Below, piece by piece: positions 18,091-26,960 of a DNA stretch of 37,505 bases. Origin of the DNA: an uncultured Nitrosomonadales bacterium (lineage in GTDB: Bacteria > Pseudomonadota > Gammaproteobacteria > Burkholderiales > Gallionellaceae); assembly GCA_903876685.1 (NCBI GenBank), contig CAIRBC010000092.1, positions 1 through 37,505 of the forward strand, given 5' to 3'. Made by a program: the position numbers and the translations under genes. The stretch's first letter is position 1. Each line of letters starts with the position of its first letter. The notes under the pieces are model-generated. The model saw only the letters and a program-made list of their open reading frames with translations, was not told the DNA's origin and made no database searches.

Positions 18091-20499
18091 TCACGCAAAT
18101 TTAGCTAAGCCGTTCTTATCCCACAGACCCCAGTAGGCACCCACATCGCCTTCGAGTCCAACCTTCCAGGCTTCATCGAAGGCGGCAAAATAAAACAGTT
18201 CCAGCTGATCCTGTTCAGCCCAACGCTGGCTATCGATGAAGTAGCGCTTCGCCCCGTTTACCGAGGGCCTCGCACCGTAAAAGGCACTGCCCTTGTCAGG
18301 CCAACCGGTCTCACTGACGATGACCTTCTTGCCAGCGGCAACCGCGATAGTGCGACGAAGCATGTCCTGCATATAGGCGATCGCATTTTGTTCCGGACAC
18401 CCTTCCCAGAACGGATAGCAATTGGTCAACACCACGTCACAGGCCGCCGTGATGCGCGGATGCTTCTCGAACACATAATAGGCATCGACGTAGCCGACCG
18501 GAATATTCGGCAAAGCCTGTTTGACCCGGGCAATCAGCGCAAGCAGCGCGTCTTCAGACAAATCTTCGCGCAACAGCACCTCATTACCGACCGCCACTAT
18601 ATCGGCGTGACCGGCGAGTGCTACTTCAATCAGGCCGCTGATTTCGCGTTCGTTGATGGCGTGATCGGTGCCCAGCCACGCCCCTACCAACGTCTTGATC
18701 CCCAATTCATGGGCGATCTTCGGCGTCTGCTCGTGCCCGTCAGTACACGAAAAAGTACGAATCCAGCGCGTATAGGGACGAATCACCGAGAGTCTCTCAC
18801 GAATCTGTTCGGCGCTGATCTGCGAACCCGGTGACTGTCCTTCCAGGTAAGGACTGAAACAAAACCCGTGCACTCCCGCCTGCAGTACCGAGCGGAATTC
18901 CTCATCGAGCAATGCCTGTTCACCCCCGGTCAACGGTAGTTCCTGAACGGCAGCCTGCTCAACGGGCGGCAAGTGTTGTGCGTAGGGTGAAACATGATGG
19001 AACTGGGCTGGCGCTAATTTTGACATGCTAATCTCCAAATTTTCAGGCGGGGTGGCTGCGGCAACAGGGGAAGGTACCGGCTCAGACTCAAACTTACTCT
19101 CAAGCTCAGGCTCTTGCTCAGGTAATACATCAACAGAACGTGTTTTATCCGCACGCCGTTGTTGCAGTTCACGGGTCATCTTGCTGACCATATGCTCGTC
19201 AAGCTCGTAAAACCACAGTGCGCCTATCGCAATCAGCGCGCCTACCGTCGGAATAATGCTCATCATCATCATGATACCGTCGATGGTGCGCGCACTCTGC
19301 ACCACGTTTGGCTGATAACCGAAATAAGCCAGCAGCCAGCCGGTACCGGCTCCGCCAATCGCCCAGCCGAATTTCTGCGCGAAAGAGGCGGCGGAAAATA
19401 CCAGACCAGTAGCACGACGTCCGCTTTTCCACTCGGAATAATCTGCCGTATCGGCGTACATCGCCCAGACCAGAGGGGCGGTCGGTGCCGCACACAGGCT
19501 GATTAAGGCATGCGCACCCCATACCATGGCCAGATTATCCGGCGGCACAAAATAAAAGCCTGCGGTCAGTAAGGCGGTCAGTGCCATCGAAGCCATATAG
19601 AAATTGCGTTTGCCGAAGATTTTCGACAGCGGAGAGGTGACCATCACCCCGATGATAAAGGCGATTGCACCAGTGGTCATTACCGGTCCGAAATAATCCT
19701 TGCCACCCGGCACCACATTTTCAAAGTAATAGATGCTGACTGTGCCACGGATGTTGGCGTAGGTGAGTGCGGCGATGCCGACGATGCACAACACCACCCA
19801 GGGTTTGTTGCGAAACAGATCCTTGACATCTTCCTTGAGCGTAGACTGCTGTTTTTGCTCAGGCTGCACGCGCTCTTTAGTCATCGCGAAGGTCGCAAAA
19901 TACAGCAGCACCGCCACGCTCGAATAGATGATCATGGTCATTTGCCAGCCGCTGGCGGAATTTTCGCTGCCGCCGAAATAACTGGCGAACGGAATCGCGG
20001 TATTCACGATGATGAACACCGGCAGCAGCGCCATCACGAAGCGGTAGGAACAGACGCTGGTGCGATCCACAGAACTGGGCGTCAATACGCCCAGCAAGGC
20101 AGAATAAGGAATGTTTATCGCGGAATAAGCGACCATCATCAGGCTGAGTGTGACATAGGCGTAAACGATCCGGCCGGTACCGCCGAAAGAGGGAACCGTG
20201 AAGGTAAGCACCGCCGTGACTGCCATCGGGATCGCCATCCACACCAGATAAGGCCTGAAACTACCCCAGCGGGTTCGGGTACGATCCGCAAGCGCGCCAA
20301 TCACCGGGTCGATCAGCGCATCACCGATGCGGGTGACCAGCAGCATGGTTCCCATGGTGGCTGCACCCAGTAAAAACACATCGGTGTAATATTTCGCAAT
20401 AAAAATCGAGAACATCTGCCAGAACAGATTCGATGCCAGATCGCCGAAGCCATAGCCGATCTTCTCGGTCACCGTGAGTTTTGGAGTCTCATTTTCCAC
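18091..20499 (-). CDS. GPH-family sugar transporter fused to a GH17 domain
   Basis: An 802-aa fusion. Residues 1 to about 440 are a twelve-helix glycoside-pentoside-hexuronide:cation symporter, with GYGFGDLASN, RIGDALIDPVIGALADRT and RTRWGSFRPYLVW. An acidic, Pro/Glu-rich linker (about 445-500, EQEPELESKFESEP) leads to a complete GH17 domain with CFSPYLEGQSPG, acid/base Glu640 in AVGNEVL and nucleophile Glu730 in VIVSETGWP. GPH carriers have both ends in the cytoplasm, so the enzyme would sit on the inner face, at the channel exit. GTG 20499 is chosen because GGGAGG precedes it by five bases; it overlaps the GH16 gene by 11 bases. The track's 33-residue extension is basic, non-hydrophobic and reads into GH16. 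An internal ribosome site at the linker could also yield free GH17. Confidence 0.88.
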   Translation of the reverse strand: MENETPKLTVTEKIGYGFGDLASNLFWQMFSIFIAKYYTDVFLLGAATMGTMLLVTRIGDALIDPVIGALADRTRTRWGSFRPYLVWMAIPMAVTAVLTFTVPSFGGTGRIVYAYVTLSLMMVAYSAINIPYSALLGVLTPSSVDRTSVCSYRFVMALLPVFIIVNTAIPFASYFGGSENSASGWQMTMIIYSSVAVLLYFATFAMTKERVQPEQKQQSTLKEDVKDLFRNKPWVVLCIVGIAALTYANIRGTVSIYYFENVVPGGKDYFGPVMTTGAIAFIIGVMVTSPLSKIFGKRNFYMASMALTALLTAGFYFVPPDNLAMVWGAHALISLCAAPTAPLVWAMYADTADYSEWKSGRRATGLVFSAASFAQKFGWAIGGAGTGWLLAYFGYQPNVVQSARTIDGIMMMMSIIPTVGALIAIGALWFYELDEHMVSKMTRELQQRRADKTRSVDVLPEQEPELESKFESEPVPSPVAAATPPENLEISMSKLAPAQFHHVSPYAQHLPPVEQAAVQELPLTGGEQALLDEEFRSVLQAGVHGFCFSPYLEGQSPGSQISAEQIRERLSVIRPYTRWIRTFSCTDGHEQTPKIAHELGIKTLVGAWLGTDHAINEREISGLIEVALAGHADIVAVGNEVLLREDLSEDALLALIARVKQALPNIPVGYVDAYYVFEKHPRITAACDVVLTNCYPFWEGCPEQNAIAYMQDMLRRTIAVAAGKKVIVSETGWPDKGSAFYGARPSVNGAKRYFIDSQRWAEQDQLELFYFAAFDEAWKVGLEGDVGAYWGLWDKNGLAKFA
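19024..19036 (-). promoter_or_regulatory. Internal ribosome binding site and ATG at the GH17 boundary
   Basis: Inside the fusion gene, GGAG (19033-19036) stands six bases before an in-frame ATG (19026) that opens MSKLAPAQF. Starting there would give a 311-aa protein, almost the same length as the stand-alone GH17 next door (309 aa). This looks either like a relic of two separate genes or like a working site for a second product. Confidence 0.5.
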
Positions 20500-21397
20500 G
20501 TTTGCCTCCCGACTTCTTCTGGTACGGCAGCTTGCCCGGACCGCGCGGCGGCGCTTCGGCATAGCCGCCCACCTTATCGTAAACCCGCACGTAATCAATC
20601 ACCAACTCGGCAGGAAAGTGTGTTTCAGGATTAGGATGACCGGGGAAATTGCCGCCCACGGCGATGTTCATCAGCAAATAGAAAGGCTGGTCAAAGGGTG
20701 CCGGCCAGGGGTTGATGTCTGATTTCTTCTTGGCCTCGACCCCGACCCCCTCGACATTTTTGCTACAACTCCACCAGAAGTTCTGGGTTGCCCAGTGCAC
20801 GCCATCCAGCAGCCAGCGTATCTCGCCCGGTTCCCACTCCACCGTGTACACATGCCAGTCGCTGACCAGGCTGTCCTCAGGAATCTTGTGCACATGGGTA
20901 ATCAGCGAGCGCTTGGGATAAGTGGAGCCGTAATGAAGGGTACCCAGCACCTCGTCCGGTTTTTCGCCGACAATTTCCATCACGTCGATCTCACCGGACG
21001 CCGCCCACCCGCCATAATGATCAGTCAGCGGCAGCATCCACAGGGCAGGCCACATCCCTTTGCCCCAGGGCACTTTGGCGCGGAATTCAAATTTTCCATA
21101 CCGCTTGCTGAACAGCGGCGTACCGTCACGCTTCACTGTCTTCAGCCTGGCCGAGGTATACCCGCAACCGTGCAGCGATTCCTTGACCGCGCGTATAGTC
21201 AGCAGACTGTCTTTGACCGAGACATTTTCAGGCTCGCGAGTATAGTATTGTAGTTCCTCGTTTCCCCAACCGGGAATCCAGGCATGGTTCCGGTAGTCAT
21301 AAAACCCATTGCCCAGATCATAATCCCATTTCGCCGGGTCAATCCGGTCGCCCTCGAATTCGTCGTTCCAGACCATTACCCACTCATTTTCAGTCAT
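20489..21397 (-). CDS. GH16 laminarinase (cytoplasmic)
   Basis: A 302-aa glycoside hydrolase family 16 enzyme. The catalytic signature GEIDVMEIVG supplies nucleophile Glu136, Asp138 and acid/base Glu141; the extra Met makes it the beta-bulge form found in beta-1,3-glucanases (laminarinases) rather than lichenases. WNDEFEG, WGNEELQYYT, RYGKFEFRAKVP, GMWPALWMLP and FYLLMNIAVGGN are further family markers. ATG 21397 is favoured: GGGGG lies just upstream and the ATG overlaps the ATPase stop codon as ATGA; the track's 32-residue extension reads into the ATPase gene. There is no signal peptide, which is unusual, as most GH16 laminarinases are exported. It should cut longer imported beta-1,3-oligoglucans. 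Confidence 0.9.
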   Translation of the reverse strand: MTENEWVMVWNDEFEGDRIDPAKWDYDLGNGFYDYRNHAWIPGWGNEELQYYTREPENVSVKDSLLTIRAVKESLHGCGYTSARLKTVKRDGTPLFSKRYGKFEFRAKVPWGKGMWPALWMLPLTDHYGGWAASGEIDVMEIVGEKPDEVLGTLHYGSTYPKRSLITHVHKIPEDSLVSDWHVYTVEWEPGEIRWLLDGVHWATQNFWWSCSKNVEGVGVEAKKKSDINPWPAPFDQPFYLLMNIAVGGNFPGHPNPETHFPAELVIDYVRVYDKVGGYAEAPPRGPGKLPYQKKSGGKRGK

Positions 21398-22443
21398 GAA
21401 TTTCCCCCTGATTCCATCAATCTGCCATCCACATCGTACCTCAACACCCGGCTGGCATCCGGAGCGATACACACCATCTGGCCGGTAATGCACTGTCCGG
21501 CAACCACTTTCGCCTTTAGCAAGCCATTCACCCCCTCGACTTGCAGATGCAAAATAGAGGAATCGCCCAGATGTTCCGCCAGCACCACTAGCGCGGGTAT
21601 CCCCTGCCCGGCTAGGTGCAGGTGTTCGGGACGCAAGCCAATCCGCTGCACCGTTGCCGATCCCTGCAAGGCTTCCCAGAGCGCCAGGTGTGCGGCTGAA
21701 GCACTGTCCGGCCGGTCAATCAGGTTGATGTTCGGCATGCCGATAAAGTTGGCGACGAATTCATTGGCCGGGCGATGGTATAGATCCATCGGAGCGCCCA
21801 GCTGCTCGATATGTCCCTGGTTAAAAACGGCGATGCGATTACCCAGTGTCAGCGCCTCGACCTGATCGTGGGTGACATAAATCATGGTGGTCGCCAATTC
21901 CTTATGCAATCGGGAAAGTTCAGTACGCATACTCACCCGCAGCGCGGCATCCAGATTGGAGAGCGGCTCGTCGAACAGAAACACCGCCGGCTTGCGCACG
22001 ATCGCGCGACCAATCGCGACACGCTGACGCTGACCGCCAGACAGCTCCTTCGGATAGCGAGCCAACAATTCGACGATATGCAACACTTCTGCGGCACGAC
22101 CGACCTGCGCTGCACGCTGTTGCTTGGGTACTCCCGCCATCTTCAACGCGAAGCCCATGTTTTCAGCCACCGTCATATGCGGATACAGCGCATAGCTCTG
22201 AAACACCATCGCCGCACCTCGATCAGCCGGCCGCAGTTCGTTGGCGCGTACCCCGTCGATGCGCAATTCGCCGCCACTAATACTTTCCAGACCAGCAATC
22301 ATCCGCAACAGGGTCGATTTCCCGCAACCCGAAGGCCCGACAAACACCATGAATTCGCCGTCTTGCACCTCCAGATCAATGCCCTTGATGACGGACACTT
22401 CCGCATAATTTTTGCGGATGCCCTGCAAGGAAACCTGCCCCAT
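21394..22443 (-). CDS. ABC sugar importer ATPase, MsmK/UgpC/MalK type
   Basis: A 349-aa ATP-binding subunit. Walker A GPSGCGKST, signature LSGGQRQRVAIGRA, Walker B VFLFDEPLSNLD and the switch His in VTHDQVEAL are intact, and the C-terminal TOBE/OB region with IGLRPEHL marks the carbohydrate importer group. It powers the two membrane subunits encoded two genes upstream. ATG 22443 is chosen over the track start: GGAGG lies about ten bases upstream, the protein then begins MGQVSLQGIRKNY as in the family, and the longer form would read into the GH1 gene. It begins one base after the GH1 stop codon. Its stop overlaps the GH16 start by four bases. Confidence 0.95.
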   Translation of the reverse strand: MGQVSLQGIRKNYAEVSVIKGIDLEVQDGEFMVFVGPSGCGKSTLLRMIAGLESISGGELRIDGVRANELRPADRGAAMVFQSYALYPHMTVAENMGFALKMAGVPKQQRAAQVGRAAEVLHIVELLARYPKELSGGQRQRVAIGRAIVRKPAVFLFDEPLSNLDAALRVSMRTELSRLHKELATTMIYVTHDQVEALTLGNRIAVFNQGHIEQLGAPMDLYHRPANEFVANFIGMPNINLIDRPDSASAAHLALWEALQGSATVQRIGLRPEHLHLAGQGIPALVVLAEHLGDSSILHLQVEGVNGLLKAKVVAGQCITGQMVCIAPDASRVLRYDVDGRLMESGGNS

Positions 22444-22444
22444 T

Positions 22445-23797
22445 TCACGCCCTCCTTTTCTGGTTTCGCCGATCCCTGACGCCCAACAGATAGTCGCGAT
22501 ACCACAAGGCGCTATCCTTGAGTGTGCGTTGCTGGCTTTTATAATCGACGTGAATGATGCCGAAACGTTTTTCATAGCCCGAGGCCCACTCGAAATTATC
22601 CAATAGGCTCCACAGCATAAACCCCCTGATGTCTACGCCAGCTTGTAGCGCGATGCCGATTGCTTCGATATGCCGGGCTATGAAATCAATGCGCTGCGAG
22701 TCGTGAACTTTCCCGTTAAACAGCACATCCTTGAAGGCTGCGCCGTTTTCAGTGACGTAAACCGGCGGCAGCCGATAGTCCCTTTGCAAGCGCAACAGCA
22801 GTTCAGTAATTCCTTCAGGATAAATCTCCCACCCCATATCGGTGCAATCGAGACCACCGTCCTGAACCTGCCAACTGTTATCGGCACTTTCCACCTTGCG
22901 CGAGTAGTAATTGATCCCCAGAAAATCCATCGGAGTCGCAATAGCCTGCAGATCATTGTCTTGCATCACGGGGGCATCGCTACCGAGAAAATCAAGAACA
23001 TCCTGTGGATAGTGTTGTTTGAACAGCGAATCCATATACCAGCGTACCAGCTTGCCGTCCTTGAGCCGCGCCAACGCCTGATCAGCCGGACTATCCGTAG
23101 CCGGAACCACCGGCGCCAGGTTGAGCACGATGCCGAGTTGACTGCGAGTGCCCTGTGCGCGTAACGCCTGCAAGGTCAGACCATGACTGAGCAGCAGGTG
23201 GTGCGACACCTGCATCGCCACCTTGCGGCTTTTGACCCCCGGTGCAAATTCGCCGGTCTGGTGACCGAGGGTAGCCATCACCCAGGGTTCGTTGTGGGTG
23301 GTGATCGAAGTCACCCGATCGCCCAAGTGCTTGGCGACCTGAAGTCCATAGTCGACAAAATGCTGCACGGTATCACGGTTTGCCCAGCCGCCTTTGGCCT
23401 GCAAGGCTGCAGGCAAGTCCCAGTGATTCAGCGTCAGATAAGGCTGAATGCCCCGCGACAGCAGACCATCCACCAGCTTTTCATAAAAGGCCATCCCGGA
23501 CTCGTTCCAGGAACCCGTCCCCTGCGGACAGATGCGCGGCCAGGAAACCGAGAACCGGTAAGCATCTACCCCCAGCGAGGCGATCAGATCCAGATCCGGT
23601 TCAAGGCGATGATAATGGTCGCAGGCGATGTCGCCATTACTATGATCGGCAATCGCGCCTGGAATCTTGCAAAAATCATCCCAGATGGATTGCCCCTTGC
23701 CATCCGCAGCGGCTGCACCTTCAATCTGAAAGGCGCTGGTCGCAACCCCCCAGACAAAATCGGCCGGGAAAGTGAAAGTATTAACAAGGCGCTTCAT
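22445..23797 (-). CDS. GH1 beta-glucosidase
   Basis: A 450-aa family 1 beta-glucosidase. FPADFVWGVATSAFQIEG opens the domain; the acid/base is Glu170 in THNEPW and the nucleophile Glu350 in YVTENGA; WSLLDNFEWASGYEKRFG near the C-terminus is the aglycone-site signature. It has no signal peptide and would release glucose from the non-reducing end of imported short beta-glucosides such as laminaribiose or gentiobiose. The true start is ATG 23797, which overlaps the permease stop codon as ATGA and is preceded by AGGAG; the track's 36-residue extension lies in the permease gene. It sits inside the ABC transporter gene set, between the second permease and the ATPase. Confidence 0.95.
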   Translation of the reverse strand: MKRLVNTFTFPADFVWGVATSAFQIEGAAAADGKGQSIWDDFCKIPGAIADHSNGDIACDHYHRLEPDLDLIASLGVDAYRFSVSWPRICPQGTGSWNESGMAFYEKLVDGLLSRGIQPYLTLNHWDLPAALQAKGGWANRDTVQHFVDYGLQVAKHLGDRVTSITTHNEPWVMATLGHQTGEFAPGVKSRKVAMQVSHHLLLSHGLTLQALRAQGTRSQLGIVLNLAPVVPATDSPADQALARLKDGKLVRWYMDSLFKQHYPQDVLDFLGSDAPVMQDNDLQAIATPMDFLGINYYSRKVESADNSWQVQDGGLDCTDMGWEIYPEGITELLLRLQRDYRLPPVYVTENGAAFKDVLFNGKVHDSQRIDFIARHIEAIGIALQAGVDIRGFMLWSLLDNFEWASGYEKRFGIIHVDYKSQQRTLKDSALWYRDYLLGVRDRRNQKRRA

Positions 23798-24633
23798 TTG
23801 ACGGCTCCTGTCGTCAGGCCGGAAATCAGTTGTCTGGAGGACAACACAAACAGCACCACCAGCGGCAGGGTCGCAATCGCCGAACCGGTCATCAGGGCAC
23901 CCCATTCAGTATTAACCGGACTTTGTAAGCTGCGCAACGCCAGCGGCAAGGTGTACATCTCAGGGGTACGCATCACAATCAGCGGACCGATGAAGTTATT
24001 CCACGAGGCGATGAAGGTAATCAACCCCAGCGTGCCCAGTGCCGGTCGCAGTAACGGCAGCACGATGCGCAGATAAATGCTGAATTCGCCGCAGCCATCC
24101 ATGCGCGCCGCCTCGATCAGGTCTTTGGGGATGGTTGCGGCGACCGACTGGCGCATCAGAAAAATGCCGAAGGCGCTGGCAGCACCGGGGATATACAACG
24201 CTCTGGGCTGGTCGATCCAGCCCAGCATATCCATGATCATGAACGTCGGAATCATGTTCATAAAGGAAGGCAGCAGCATGGTCGCCATCACCAGCGCGAA
24301 CAGCATGTTCTTGAAACGGAACTGGAACATCGCGAAGGCATAACCGCCCATCGAACAGAACAACAGGGTCAAGGCGGTAGAGGCAATCGCCACATACAGG
24401 CTCCAGCCCAGGTTGCGCCAGAACGGCATGCGGCTGGTCAAAATTTCCAGATTCGCCAGAAAGTCGTCGCCAATAAACAGCGGCGGTGGCAGACTGAAAA
24501 TCTCGGTGCGCGAGTGGGTCGCGAACACAAACATGAAATAAAATGGAGCGAGCATCAGTAGTGCGCCTGTACCCACCAACAGGTAGGCTGCCCAGCTTGA
24601 AAGTTGCTCAGTTTGCCTATTCAACAGTTTCAC
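23794..24633 (-). CDS. ABC sugar importer permease, MalG type
   Basis: A 279-aa inner-membrane subunit with about six hydrophobic segments. The EAA loop that contacts the ATPase reads EAARMDGCGEFSIYLRIVLP (about 175-195). It pairs with the preceding MalF-type permease; the two genes overlap by four bases. With the solute-binding protein and the ATPase it forms a CUT1-type importer, the class that handles oligosaccharides. From context the substrate is beta-1,3-gluco-oligosaccharide. Confidence 0.95.
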   Translation of the reverse strand: MKLLNRQTEQLSSWAAYLLVGTGALLMLAPFYFMFVFATHSRTEIFSLPPPLFIGDDFLANLEILTSRMPFWRNLGWSLYVAIASTALTLLFCSMGGYAFAMFQFRFKNMLFALVMATMLLPSFMNMIPTFMIMDMLGWIDQPRALYIPGAASAFGIFLMRQSVAATIPKDLIEAARMDGCGEFSIYLRIVLPLLRPALGTLGLITFIASWNNFIGPLIVMRTPEMYTLPLALRSLQSPVNTEWGALMTGSAIATLPLVVLFVLSSRQLISGLTTGAVK

Positions 24634-25571
24634 GAGTGGGATTCTTTCGTACTAAATAAACGGTTAGTCAGCCAGGTCAGCAGCGCCACCACGATAAACA
24701 GTAACCAGGACATCGCGCTTGCCGCGCCAAAATCGTTGAAATCGAACGCCATACGATACAGATAGATCGCCGTCGTCATACCGGCCTGATCACTGCCGCC
24801 ACGCCCGCCGGTGAGAATAAAGGCCTCCTCGAACAGTTGCAAACCGCCGATCACCGACAGTGTTACTCCGAAAAAGATCATCGGTTTCAGGCTGGGCAAG
24901 GTGATAAACCAGAACTGCTGCCAGCGGCTGGCGCCATCCATGGTGGCCGCCTCATAAATATCCTTGGGTATGGTTTGCAGTGCGGCCAGATAAAGCACCA
25001 CATTGAAGCCGACATAGCGCCAGAACACGATCAACGCGATCGCCGGTTTGATGGTATCGGGATCGTTAAGCCAGTCCACCGGGTGTTGCGGCATTAGTCC
25101 ACCCAGCAAGGGTATCTGGCTTAAGCCGCTCAGCACGACATTAATCAACCCATAATCAGTGGAAAACAAGGAACTGAACAGAATCGCAATCGCGACCGTC
25201 GAGGTGATATAGGGCATGAAATACGCCCCGACCACGCCATTACGCAAACTGCCAAAGGAGGAATGAATGAAACAGGCCAGTGGAATCGCCACCAGATGTT
25301 GCGGCACACCCGACGCCAGCGCCAGCCAAGCGGTATTCTTTAGCGACTTCCAGAACCATTCATCCTGCAACGCGAAGGCGAAGTTGTCCCAACCAACAAA
25401 CTGCATCGCCGCCAGGCCGCTGGTAGGCTCCCAGGTCTGGAAGGCCAGATACAACGAAAACAGCAGCGGAAATACCCCGAATACCAGGAACAGCAGCACA
25501 AACGGGCTCAAAAATAGATAAGGCGCCAGTTCCGGCGACAGGCGGAATGCCATGAATTTTGCGGCGCGCAT
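24630..25571 (-). CDS. ABC sugar importer permease, MalF type
   Basis: A 313-aa inner-membrane subunit. SPELAPYLFLSPFVLLFLVFG is the usual first membrane span of MalF-type CUT1 permeases, and the EAA loop reads EAATMDGASRWQQFWFITLP. The start ATG 25571 shares one base with the stop codon of the binding-protein gene (TAATG), which indicates coupled translation. There is no strong Shine-Dalgarno sequence of its own. A second Met at codon 7 could also serve. Confidence 0.93.
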   Translation of the reverse strand: MRAAKFMAFRLSPELAPYLFLSPFVLLFLVFGVFPLLFSLYLAFQTWEPTSGLAAMQFVGWDNFAFALQDEWFWKSLKNTAWLALASGVPQHLVAIPLACFIHSSFGSLRNGVVGAYFMPYITSTVAIAILFSSLFSTDYGLINVVLSGLSQIPLLGGLMPQHPVDWLNDPDTIKPAIALIVFWRYVGFNVVLYLAALQTIPKDIYEAATMDGASRWQQFWFITLPSLKPMIFFGVTLSVIGGLQLFEEAFILTGGRGGSDQAGMTTAIYLYRMAFDFNDFGAASAMSWLLFIVVALLTWLTNRLFSTKESHS

Positions 25572-26857
25572 TAGCGATTAGCCCGGTGTTGCAGCAGGCG
25601 CTGCGCGTCTGCCAGGGCGGTGGTGATATCCTTGCCCCGATCCAGCACCTTGTCGAGTTCGGTATTGATCACCTCGTCGGCAAAGGCGTCCTGCTTGTGC
25701 ACGTCGATCGCCGTGATGTGGCTGGCCGCTTCGCGCCAGATAACGCGCGCTTTCTGCCCACCCAGAAAGGCGATCGGCAATTCAAAAAAGGGATCGTCAT
25801 AGCTTGAGCTCAGCGCAGGAAAGGCGTCCTGCACCTTGAAGGCGGCTAATTGAACCTCGCGGTTTTGCGTCATCAACTTGATAAATTCCCACGCCAGCCG
25901 TTTATGCGCCGCAGGCGCTCCCTTGGGTATGGCATAAAAAGTGCCTCCATAGGCCGCATAAGCCTGTTCGGGCAATTGTGCGGCGCGCCATAATCCCCGT
26001 GTGCCGGGAGCAAGCCAGGTATTCATATGTCCGGAAAGCCAGGCGCCGCTCATCTGCGTGGCGATGCCACCCCGTTTAAAACCTTCAGACCATTCGTTTG
26101 ACCAGGCAATCACTTTGGCATCCAGCTTCAGGGTACGCACCTTGCGCGCCAGTTCGAACGCCCGCACAAAGCGCGGTGTGTTGACCAGCACCCGCGACTG
26201 CTTATCGAAATACAGCCCTTCGCCCGGCTTGATACCGGTACGAATCATGATATCTTTCATGTCGCGGGCGTGGGCGATCAAATAAGCACCGGTGACCGCC
26301 TTGATCTGCACGCCGCTTTCCACGTAGCTATCCCAGGACTGGCGCATTTGCGCTTCAGTCACCCCTGCCTTATCCAGTAGGTCGATACGATACAACATAG
26401 TCCCGGGACCAATATCAGCAGGTGCAGCCACCACCGCACCATTTCGACTGGTGGCCTGAGCATAGGCATAAGGTACATAACCCGCTTGAAATTGACCGAT
26501 CGTGTAAGGTGCAAGTGCCAGATCTTCAAGCCCGCCCCCCTGAGCAAACCTGCCGACAAAGCCGACTTCAAGCGCCATTACGTCCGGCAAATAAAACGAA
26601 GTCGACAACGCCGTAATCATTGCAGTATGGTGATCGTTGAACTGACGACTGACCACCTTGATCTCCACCTCCGGATGCAGACGCTTCCATAAGGGAATCG
26701 CGGCTTTGACAATCTCGTCAACAGCAGGATAAGCCGCCACGGTCAGTGTCAGCGGCGGCTGAGAGTCAGTCTGACTGGCGCTGACGTCGCAGAGTGTCAG
26801 GCTGATCAAGCCCAGCACTGCTAACACTTTCCATGGAAAAAACCGCCTGCTGTTCAT
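25571..26857 (-). CDS. ABC sugar importer solute-binding protein (CUT1 type)
   Basis: A 428-aa periplasmic binding protein of the family 1 extracellular solute-binding type. The signal peptide spans about residues 1-28 (hydrophobic WKVLAVLGLISLTL, likely cut after VSA). The mature part opens with LTLTVAAYPAVDEIVK and has the usual APADIGPGTMLYRIDLLDKAG hinge region and YAIPKGAPAAHKRLAWEFIKLM near the C-terminus. Several exposed Trp residues (NEWSEGF, GAWLSG) could stack on sugar rings. It is the first gene of the ten-gene operon; an operator and a good promoter stand directly upstream. The ligand is inferred to be beta-1,3-gluco-oligosaccharide from its neighbours. Confidence 0.93.
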   Translation of the reverse strand: MNSRRFFPWKVLAVLGLISLTLCDVSASQTDSQPPLTLTVAAYPAVDEIVKAAIPLWKRLHPEVEIKVVSRQFNDHHTAMITALSTSFYLPDVMALEVGFVGRFAQGGGLEDLALAPYTIGQFQAGYVPYAYAQATSRNGAVVAAPADIGPGTMLYRIDLLDKAGVTEAQMRQSWDSYVESGVQIKAVTGAYLIAHARDMKDIMIRTGIKPGEGLYFDKQSRVLVNTPRFVRAFELARKVRTLKLDAKVIAWSNEWSEGFKRGGIATQMSGAWLSGHMNTWLAPGTRGLWRAAQLPEQAYAAYGGTFYAIPKGAPAAHKRLAWEFIKLMTQNREVQLAAFKVQDAFPALSSSYDDPFFELPIAFLGGQKARVIWREAASHITAIDVHKQDAFADEVINTELDKVLDRGKDITTALADAQRLLQHRANR

Positions 26858-26938
26858 TGTTCTGATTCCTGATTCAAGGTGATTTCAGCATCATTAATAT
26901 TATTGATTCGCTCAGGCATCGGTCACGCACGATAATTA

Positions 26939-26952
26939 TGAAAGCGCTTTCA
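26939..26952. promoter_or_regulatory. LacI-family operator before the ABC/GH operon
   Basis: Perfect palindrome TGAAAGCGCTTTCA, 81 bases before the binding-protein ATG. It begins eight bases downstream of the -10 box of the promoter at 26961-26989, so it covers the transcription start, the classical position for a repressor. The same 81-base spacing is found for the lipoprotein gene. Confidence 0.88.
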
Positions 26953-26960
26953 TTAAACTC

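Noticed and set aside
20500-20598. 33-residue N-terminal extension of the transporter fusion in the ORF track
   Set aside because: It lies inside the GH16 gene, is basic and unlike any transporter N-terminus, and a GTG with GGGAGG upstream stands at 20499.
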